From Flavobacteriales bacterium (GTDB taxonomy: Bacteria; Bacteroidota; Bacteroidia; Flavobacteriales; Flavobacteriaceae), in assembly GCA_011525015.1 (NCBI GenBank), contig WTJC01000038.1:1-64000 (forward strand): a DNA stretch of 64,000 nucleotides, read 5' to 3'. Of this stretch, positions 58,141-64,000 are shown in pieces (positions within the stretch are counted from its first letter, which is position 1; each line of letters starts with the position of its first letter). The notes under the pieces were generated by a model. It was not told the DNA's origin. It made no database searches and saw nothing but the letters and a program-made list of their open reading frames with translations. The position numbers were made by a program, and so were the translations under genes.

Positions 58141-58561
58141 CATTGGATTCTTTTAAATTAATGATCATTTGTATCATCCATTCAAAGGTTTCTTCAAAAT
58201 TTTCTTCTAAATCATCGTGAAGTATTTCAATGATTTTGGTGGATTGTTGTAGTGTTTCTTTGTAAATCATGCGACATGATTTATCGGTGTTTTCTTTTTC
58301 GACAATATTGAAATAAAGTCCTAATCGCGAGAGGGCAATATCAACAATCTCTTTTCCATTCCAATGTCCTAACTCTGGTTTGATATTGTGCTTTAGCAGC
58401 ATAAAATAAACCCTTATCGATTGAGACGACAATCCTTTGACCAACTGGAATTTGCGAAATAAGTTTTTGTGTTTGCTACAGAGGTAAACTTGATTTAGAT
58501 CTTCAAAATTTATAGTACTCTGATTAAATTTCGGATTGCAGGCCGAACAAAATGAATTCAT
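58124..58561 (-). CDS. Small protein with putative zinc finger, function unknown
   Basis: 145 residues, family not recognised. The N-terminus has a C-x2-C-x19-C-x2-H arrangement (Cys5, Cys8, Cys28, His31) able to bind zinc. The middle, SSQSIRVYFMLLKHNIKPELGHWNGKEIVDIAL (in parts), recalls small PD-(D/E)xK nuclease folds in which a helix precedes D-I-A, but the second half of the motif (IEIDG-like) is changed to FNIVEKEN, so catalysis is doubtful. The C-terminus is helical and acidic. It is convergent with the ComM-like gene and divergent from the NRAMP-like gene. Confidence 0.6.
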   Translation of the reverse strand: MNSFCSACNPKFNQSTINFEDLNQVYLCSKHKNLFRKFQLVKGLSSQSIRVYFMLLKHNIKPELGHWNGKEIVDIALSRLGLYFNIVEKENTDKSCRMIYKETLQQSTKIIEILHDDLEENFEETFEWMIQMIINLKESNVRVPM

Positions 58562-58633
58562 TCTTGTAGATTTACATTAGTTATAACAGAAGAAATCTCC
58601 TTTTGTTATTTCATTGACCAATAATTCGACCAA

Positions 58634-59809
58634 ATGCAATTGAAATCTCGGGGAATAGGACTTTTTGTGACTGCGGCCTTCATAGGCCCGGGTACTTTGA
58701 CCATTTGCACCTTAGCCGGATTTTACTTTAAGCTTAACTTATTGTGGGCCCTGATATTAAGTGTGACAGCCACTTATTTCTTTCAAGAGATGGCTATACG
58801 AATCAGTTTGGTGTTAAAGCAAGGATTAGCCAAATCGATGGTTCAAATGGGTCAATCAAAATATTGGAAATGGATTTTGTCTGTTATAATAAGCTGTGCC
58901 ATTATTATTGGTAATTCGGCTTATGAAGCTGGCAATATAAATGGCGCCTTATTAGGACTTAAAGGAATATTTGGTTCTGATCTTAATGAACTTTTGGCTT
59001 TACTTGTTTTAGTTATTGGAATTGTGATTGTGCTTTGGATTCAACGACTAAAATGGATTAAGATTCTTTTAATGGCCTTGGTATTTTTGATGAGTCTTTC
59101 TTTTATTGTTGCCGTAATGAGTCTCAAACCTTCTTTCACTGAACTTGTATCTGGAACTTTTGCATTTGAAGTGCCACAGGGTTCTTGGTCTACGATATTA
59201 GCATTAATTGGAACAACTGTGGTGCCTTATAATTTGTTTTTACACAGCTCTCTAGTTGAAATGGAGCAGTTAAGCGCTCAGGATCTTAAAAAAATCAGAT
59301 TAGATACACTATTGAGTATAGGTCTCGGCGGGATTATTTCGATTTGTATTTTGATTACCTCTCGATATATTACGGGTGTTACAGAAGTGACTAATGCCAC
59401 CGATATGTCTTTTGCGTTACAGCATGTTTTTGGCTCATATGCACTCATTATTGTCAGTGTAGGCTTGTTTGCTGCAGGATTGAGTTCAGCAATAACGGCA
59501 CCTTTGGCCGCTGCACTGATTACTAAAGATTTATATACAGGTCAAAAAACTAAACTATGGTATACCTTGACTTGGTTGTTAGTGGTATTATCTGGTTTGA
59601 TTTTTTCACTTGCAGGTAAAACACCTATAGAGATTATAAGGCTGGCCCAAATTTCAAATGGATTACTGCTGCCTATTGTCATTGTCATGTTGCTGGTCGT
59701 TCTCAACTCCAAAAAAATTGATAAAGAGCACAGAAATTCTTGGCTCCAAAATATTTTTGGATTTCTATTTGCAGCACTAACACTTTTATTAGCCTCCCGT
59801 ATCTTTTAG
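58634..59809 (+). CDS. NRAMP-family transporter lacking metal-binding motifs
   Basis: A 391-residue, roughly 11-helix transporter of the NRAMP (LeuT-like) fold. FFQEMAIRISLVLKQGLAKS and SAYEAGNINGALLGL are family features. However, the metal site DPGN of helix 1 is GPGT (residues 18-21) and the MPHN of helix 6 is VPYN (197-200), so the Asp, Asn and Met that coordinate Mn/Fe are missing. The gene precedes pxpABC with one base between stop and ATG; the same pairing is known for ycsG in Bacillus. A non-metal substrate such as 5-oxoproline is a reasonable inference but unproven. Confidence 0.85.
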   Translation: MQLKSRGIGLFVTAAFIGPGTLTICTLAGFYFKLNLLWALILSVTATYFFQEMAIRISLVLKQGLAKSMVQMGQSKYWKWILSVIISCAIIIGNSAYEAGNINGALLGLKGIFGSDLNELLALLVLVIGIVIVLWIQRLKWIKILLMALVFLMSLSFIVAVMSLKPSFTELVSGTFAFEVPQGSWSTILALIGTTVVPYNLFLHSSLVEMEQLSAQDLKKIRLDTLLSIGLGGIISICILITSRYITGVTEVTNATDMSFALQHVFGSYALIIVSVGLFAAGLSSAITAPLAAALITKDLYTGQKTKLWYTLTWLLVVLSGLIFSLAGKTPIEIIRLAQISNGLLLPIVIVMLLVVLNSKKIDKEHRNSWLQNIFGFLFAALTLLLASRIF

Positions 59810-59810
59810 C

Positions 59811-60539
59811 ATGAATTCACTAAAAAACAAAGTACACATCAATTTAGATGTAGGAGAACGGGTAGTTGATGAATCTCTAATGTATTCTTTGGTAAGTGCT
59901 GTGAATATTGCATGTGGTGGTCATGCAGGAGATAATTTTACCATGAGCACGGCTATTAAGCGTGCCCAAGAGTACAACAACCAAATTGGATTGCACCCAT
60001 CTTACGAAGACCGTGAAAATTTCGGTAGGCATTCTTTGAAACTTCCTCTTGATCAGCTGATGAATCAATGGGAGCGTCAATACGATGGTTTTATAAATAT
60101 TCTAATTCAAGAGAATGCCACTCTAAACCATTGTAAACCTCATGGGGCGCTCTACAATGACTTATTACACGACACCTCGCTATCTGAGGCCTTTGTCAAA
60201 AGCTTATCGTTTTTTAAGAAGCCTATAAAAATTTACACCATGCAAGGCTCTGCCTTGCATAAAGAAGCGGAAAGCGCTGGTTATGAAGTTGAATTTGAGG
60301 CCTTTTTAGACCGGTCTTATGCCTCTTCGCTAAAATTAACACCTAGATCACAGGATGGAGCAGTAATAGAAGAACCGAAGGAGGTTTTAGAGCAGCTTTA
60401 TCATCTTAAAAATAAAAATGGACTGCACAGCTTAAATGGCGAATGGATTCCGATTGAGGCTAACACCTATTGTTTACACTCAGACCATCCCAATACATTA
60501 TCCATATTAAACTATTTACATCGTAACTTCGACTCATGA
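59811..60539 (+). CDS. pxpA: 5-oxoprolinase subunit PxpA
   Basis: A LamB/YcsF family protein of 242 residues, subunit A of the ATP-dependent bacterial 5-oxoprolinase, which opens pyroglutamate to glutamate. Landmarks are INLDVGE (variant of the usual NCDLGE), VNIACGGHAGDNFTM, GLHPSYEDRENFGRH and HCKPHGALYND. It overlaps pxpB by four bases (ATGA). The complete A-B-C set in one operon supports the function. Confidence 0.94.
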   Translation: MNSLKNKVHINLDVGERVVDESLMYSLVSAVNIACGGHAGDNFTMSTAIKRAQEYNNQIGLHPSYEDRENFGRHSLKLPLDQLMNQWERQYDGFINILIQENATLNHCKPHGALYNDLLHDTSLSEAFVKSLSFFKKPIKIYTMQGSALHKEAESAGYEVEFEAFLDRSYASSLKLTPRSQDGAVIEEPKEVLEQLYHLKNKNGLHSLNGEWIPIEANTYCLHSDHPNTLSILNYLHRNFDS

Positions 60540-61273
60540 ATTTTAAGGAATCATATGAAATCATAACTGTGCCTGAACAGGGAATTGAAATTATTTGGGA
60601 TCATTTTCATCAGAACCCTGATTTTTTTGAACGTATTGCCTATGTGTATCAAGCCCTAAAATCTGAGATGAAGACTTATGAGGCGGTAGAAGTTTCAATG
60701 ATTTACAATAAAATATCAGTGCTCTGTTCTTTAGAACTTGTTCAACAAGTGAAAGCGCATCTCAAAAAGAGTATCGATCAGAGTTCAGGGCATAAAATTG
60801 AATCTGTACATTGGAAAATCCCAGTATTTTATGAGTCTGAAATAGCCAAGGATTATGCGCATCTCGAAGAGAAACTACAGCTAACAAGAACAGAAATAAA
60901 AGAATTACACCAGTCAAGAACATACACCATTTACGGAATAGGTTTTTTGCCAGGCTTCTTATACATGGGAGAATTAAATGAAAAATTGAATATATCCAGA
61001 AAACTCAATCCCGATCTTCATATCGAATCGGGATCCGTTGGAATTACAGGGGCGCAAACCGGTGTGTATACGGTTAATTCACCTGGAGGTTGGCATATTA
61101 TCGGACATTGTCCAATTCCTTTTTTCAATCCTTCATCTGAGAACCCTGCCTGGGCAAAACCCGGAGATGTGGTCAGTTTTTTCGAAATTGATAAAAACAC
61201 ATATGAACTCATCAAGATACAAGTGGAGACAACTGTGTTTGACATTAAAGAATATTTGAATGATTCGATTTAA
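60536..61273 (+). CDS. pxpB: 5-oxoprolinase subunit PxpB
   Basis: A KipI-like (allophanate hydrolase subunit 1) protein of 245 residues. The conserved core is GIGFLPGFLYMGEL, then SGSVGITGAQTGVY and SPGGWHIIGHCPIPFF. With PxpC it forms the ATP-using part of 5-oxoprolinase. Its C-terminal 14 bases overlap the pxpC start. In Bacillus the homologue KipI also inhibits the sporulation kinase KinA, a role not relevant here. Confidence 0.95.
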   Translation: MNFKESYEIITVPEQGIEIIWDHFHQNPDFFERIAYVYQALKSEMKTYEAVEVSMIYNKISVLCSLELVQQVKAHLKKSIDQSSGHKIESVHWKIPVFYESEIAKDYAHLEEKLQLTRTEIKELHQSRTYTIYGIGFLPGFLYMGELNEKLNISRKLNPDLHIESGSVGITGAQTGVYTVNSPGGWHIIGHCPIPFFNPSSENPAWAKPGDVVSFFEIDKNTYELIKIQVETTVFDIKEYLNDSI

Positions 61274-62117
61274 AGAGACAGGATTTTATACGAGCATTCA
61301 AGACCGAGGGCGCTTTGGATTTAGACATTTAGGTGTTCCAGTTGCCGGCGCTTTAGACCAGGTTTCATATCAGAATTCCAATTTAATTTTGGGTAACAAA
61401 AGCAATACTGCTGCCTTTGAAATAACCATGTTAGGCCCAACTATAGAAGTGCTTAAAAGGTGCTGTTTTTGTGTTACAGGAGCTGATATTGAAATTGACC
61501 TTAATGGTGAGTCAGTTCCTATGAATACTGCGGTCACCGCAGAAAAAGACAGTCTGCTGAAAATTGGTCGGGTCAAAAATGGCCTAAGAGCCTATCTGAA
61601 TTTTAAAGGGGGCTTTTCTTCTGAGATAAAGCTGAATAGCGCATCTCAATTTTCTGGAATTACCAAAGAAAATCGAGTTAGTCCCTTGAGTACATATGAA
61701 CTCAATGAAGATTTTTCAAATTTGATTTCTGAGTACAAATCTAATACCCTTGTGAGTACAGTAGAACAAAGTGAACTTAAGCAATTGGAGGTCTACAAAG
61801 GGGTCGATTTTAGGTTGTTTCCAAAAGAGTTCATTGAAACCTTGACTAAGACCGAATTTATGATTGGTTCTAGTGTTGATCGAATGGCCTGTCAATTGGA
61901 TACAAAAAGTGAATTGGCTCACACTATTGATAGACTTTCCTCTCCGACTTATGTTGGAGCAGTGCAGTGCACTCCATCCGGAAAACTTTTAATCCTTATG
62001 CGTGATAGCCAGACAACGGGTGGTTATCCTCGATTATTACAATGCACTAAACATTCGGTTAATCGACTAGCTCAAATTAGACCGAATCAACGTTTAAAAT
62101 TTGTATTGAACGATTAA
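61260..62117 (+). CDS. pxpC: 5-oxoprolinase subunit PxpC
   Basis: A KipA-like (biotin-dependent carboxylase-related, allophanate hydrolase subunit 2) protein of 285 residues. The motifs IQDRGRFGFRHLGVPVAGALDQVSY (in parts), NAAFEIT-like AAFEITMLGP, YLNFKGGF and the C-terminal LMRDSQTTGGYPR are typical. It completes the PxpABC complex, and the transcription unit ends here. The 166 bases to ilvD hold no gene I can support beyond a possible mini-ORF. Confidence 0.95.
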   Translation: MIRFKETGFYTSIQDRGRFGFRHLGVPVAGALDQVSYQNSNLILGNKSNTAAFEITMLGPTIEVLKRCCFCVTGADIEIDLNGESVPMNTAVTAEKDSLLKIGRVKNGLRAYLNFKGGFSSEIKLNSASQFSGITKENRVSPLSTYELNEDFSNLISEYKSNTLVSTVEQSELKQLEVYKGVDFRLFPKEFIETLTKTEFMIGSSVDRMACQLDTKSELAHTIDRLSSPTYVGAVQCTPSGKLLILMRDSQTTGGYPRLLQCTKHSVNRLAQIRPNQRLKFVLND

Positions 62118-62202
62118 TCTTTTGTTCAGCTTATTTTTGGATGTTGTAAAAAACACCTCTTAAGTATCTAAAAAACAATGATTTAATATCAAATACTAGG
62201 CA

Positions 62203-62228
62203 ATGGCTTTGCTTTATTAGAGAAAGCC
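62203..62228 (+). repeat. Inverted repeat with mini-ORF ahead of ilvD
   Basis: GGCTTT (62205-62210) and AAAGCC (62223-62228) form an inverted repeat. Inside it an ATG at 62203 encodes Met-Ala-Leu-Leu-Tyr and stops at 62220. Two leucine codons ahead of a branched-chain biosynthesis gene recall a leader peptide, but the stem is short and no T-run follows. Confidence 0.25.
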
Positions 62229-62283
62229 TTTCAGGAGTTTGTATTGAATGAAATAATTTAGTTCTTACAAGTGGTATGTTTTT

Positions 62284-63963
62284 ATGGAATTGAACAAATA
62301 CAGCAAAAATGTTACGCAAGATCCTACGCAGCCAGCCGCACAGGCTATGCTATACGCTTTGGGTCTCAGTGAGCGTGATTTAAAGAAACCCTTCATCGGA
62401 ATTGGAAGTACTGGTTACCAGGGTAATCCTTGTAATATGCATTTGAATGATCTTGCCGCTCTCGCAAAAGAAAGCATTGATCAGCAAGAGCTCGTTGGAT
62501 TGATTTTCAATTCAATAGGTGTTAGTGATGGTATTTCAATGGGAACCCTTGGAATGAGATATTCCTTGCCTTCACGAGATATCATAGCAGATTCTATGGA
62601 GACTGTGGTGCAGGCCATGAATTATGACGGTTTGATCACTGTAGTGGGATGTGATAAAAATATGCCAGGGGCACTTATGGGTATGCTGCGTTTGAACCGA
62701 CCTTCCATTTTGGTTTATGGTGGAACGATTGCTCCCGGATGTGTTGGCGATAAAAAACTCGACGTTGTCTCGGCTTTTGAAGCTTGGGGTGAAAAGGTTG
62801 CTGGATCGATTAATGAAGACCAGTACAAAGAAGTTATTAAAAATGCTTGCCCGGGCCCTGGTGCTTGTGGTGGGATGTACACAGCCAATACCATGTCTTC
62901 AGCTATTGAGGCAATGGGAATGAGCTTGCCGTATAGCTCGTCTAATCCTGCAGTTGACCAATCCAAGCAAAAGGAATGTGATGCAATTGGCCAGGCGATT
63001 AGAAATCTTATTGAAAAAGACTTAAAACCTCTAGATATTGTGACCAAAAGCTCACTTATCAATGCGCTCAAACTAATTACTGTTTTAGGGGGTTCTACCA
63101 ATGCAGTGTTACATATGCTCGCTATTGCTCGCGCAGCACAAATCGAATTGACTATTGACGATATTCAGAAAATTTCAGATACAACACCCTTTTTGGCAGA
63201 TTTAAAACCCAGCGGTAAATACGTAATGGAAGACCTGCACAAAGTAGGAGGTGTTCCTGCAGTGATGAAATACATGCTAGACCACGATATGATTGATGGA
63301 AGCTGTCTTACAGTTACCGGTAAAACCATTGCCGAAAACCTAAAAGACGTTAAAGGTCTTAAGGAAGATCAAGACGTTATACATGCGATTGACAACCCCA
63401 TTAAAGAGACAGGGCATATTAGAATACTCTATGGTAATCTTGCGAAAGAAGGTGCTGTGGCAAAAATCACCGGAAAAGAAGGACTGAGATTTCAAGGAAA
63501 GGCCATTGTTTTTGACAGTGAAATGGAAGCCAATAAAGGTATTAAAGATGGTCTTGTACAATCTGGAAATGTAGTGGTTATTCGTTATGTAGGACCTAAA
63601 GGAGGACCGGGTATGCCAGAAATGCTCAAACCAACATCTGCAATTATGGGAGCAGGTTTAGGTAAAGAAGTGGCTTTGATCACAGACGGTCGATTTTCTG
63701 GAGGAACTCATGGATTTGTGGTAGGGCACATCACGCCCGAAGCACAAGAGGGTGGTGTTTTGGCTTTAGTTCAAAACAATGACGAAATAAGTATTGATGC
63801 AGAAACAAATACCATTGAACTGCTGGTTGCAGAAGAAGAAATAGCTCAAAGGAGAGCAGCTTGGGTCAAACCAGAACTCAAGGTCCAACACGGAAGTTTA
63901 TACAAATACGCAAATATTGTATCGTCTGCATCTAAAGGATGTGTGACAGATGAATTCAATTAA
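62284..63963 (+). CDS. ilvD: Dihydroxy-acid dehydratase
   Basis: An iron-sulfur dehydratase of 559 residues that converts 2,3-dihydroxy-isovalerate and its C6 homologue into the 2-oxoacids for valine, leucine and isoleucine. Cluster cysteines lie in [14 protein letters not shown] and in [17 protein letters not shown]; an early cysteine is in [15 protein letters not shown]-type [20 protein letters not shown] and the C-terminal [15 protein letters not shown] region are also present. Its product 2-oxoisovalerate feeds leuA and panB of this window. Another gene begins 18 bases downstream. Confidence 0.98.
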   Translation: MELNKYSKNVTQDPTQPAAQAMLYALGLSERDLKKPFIGIGSTGYQGNPCNMHLNDLAALAKESIDQQELVGLIFNSIGVSDGISMGTLGMRYSLPSRDIIADSMETVVQAMNYDGLITVVGCDKNMPGALMGMLRLNRPSILVYGGTIAPGCVGDKKLDVVSAFEAWGEKVAGSINEDQYKEVIKNACPGPGACGGMYTANTMSSAIEAMGMSLPYSSSNPAVDQSKQKECDAIGQAIRNLIEKDLKPLDIVTKSSLINALKLITVLGGSTNAVLHMLAIARAAQIELTIDDIQKISDTTPFLADLKPSGKYVMEDLHKVGGVPAVMKYMLDHDMIDGSCLTVTGKTIAENLKDVKGLKEDQDVIHAIDNPIKETGHIRILYGNLAKEGAVAKITGKEGLRFQGKAIVFDSEMEANKGIKDGLVQSGNVVVIRYVGPKGGPGMPEMLKPTSAIMGAGLGKEVALITDGRFSGGTHGFVVGHITPEAQEGGVLALVQNNDEISIDAETNTIELLVAEEEIAQRRAAWVKPELKVQHGSLYKYANIVSSASKGCVTDEFN

Positions 63964-63981
63964 TGATTAAATAAAAAAAAC

Positions 63982-64000
63982 ATGCCTTTAATTGAAAAGA
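63982..64000 (+). CDS. Start of a truncated gene, possibly ilvB
   Basis: An ATG 18 bases after the ilvD stop opens a frame reading Met-Pro-Leu-Ile-Glu-Lys up to the window edge. In many Bacteroidota ilvD is followed by the acetolactate synthase large subunit, but six residues cannot confirm this. Confidence 0.35.

Noticed and set aside
62275-62282. TATGTTTT as an ilvD promoter box
   Set aside because: It misses the final G of TAnnTTTG and would abut the ATG with one base between, closer than any other case here.

Overview
The window comes from a member of the Bacteroidota, most likely a marine-type Flavobacteriales. The grounds are the TAnnTTTG promoter boxes ahead of many genes, a DUF4249 lipoprotein paired with a carboxypeptidase-domain TonB receptor, a bacillithiol-type YtxJ protein, an LptF/LptG-family permease of over 500 residues, and a compact, AT-rich layout with few Shine-Dalgarno signals. 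I see no insertion sequence, prophage, CRISPR array or rRNA. The content is mostly core metabolism and housekeeping. No stretch of more than about 300 bases lacks a gene.

Layout. 0-3.4 kb: a putative lipoprotein (-), then a histidine kinase/OmpR regulator pair (+). 3.4-8.3 kb: a minus-strand operon of Gfo/Idh oxidoreductase, YggS, a DEDDh exonuclease with a GIY-YIG-like domain, a Kv-type channel and a MiaA-gluconokinase fusion. 8.4-12.8 kb: pcm converging on clpB-tetR-smpB. 12.8-15.6 kb: ytxJ, glyA and a glutamine cyclotransferase. 15.7-19.9 kb: SRP RNA, a second potassium channel, an SDR enzyme, a small transaldolase and an ABC-F ATPase. 19.9-27.4 kb: a membrane protein, pheT and leuA-leuC-leuD-leuB, all on the minus strand. 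27.5-34.5 kb: a long repeat-like protein, rluA, panB, an NTF2-like secreted protein, sdaA and dnaK. 34.5-39.5 kb: tRNA-Ser(TGA), the DUF4249/TonB pair, an ABA4-like protein and a TSUP transporter. 39.5-48.3 kb: a minus-strand run of a PLP C-S lyase, nhaC, dgkA, ftsK, lolA, an LptF/G permease and ribB. 48.5-58.6 kb: lpdA, a membrane acyltransferase, overlapping tilS-dsbD-penicillin acylase, a divergent ComM/YifB protein and a small zinc-finger protein. 58.6-64 kb: an NRAMP-like transporter with pxpABC, then ilvD and the first codons of another gene.

Branched-chain amino acid synthesis is represented twice, by the leu operon and by ilvD at the right edge. Outer-membrane and envelope biogenesis is served by LolA, LptF/G and DsbD. 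Proteostasis genes are dnaK, clpB, smpB and pcm.

Most worth a second look are: (1) MiaA fused in one reading frame to a complete gluconokinase domain; (2) an NRAMP-fold transporter lacking the metal-binding DPGN/MPHN residues, in one operon with 5-oxoprolinase PxpABC; (3) a promoter architecture shared by dnaK and clpB, a TGACA-N3-TGTCA palindrome followed by GG-N10-GA, at distances differing by exactly ten bases; (4) several genes whose -7 box lies so close to the start codon that the mRNA should be leaderless or nearly so. Functional calls rest on motif recognition by eye; no database search was run.
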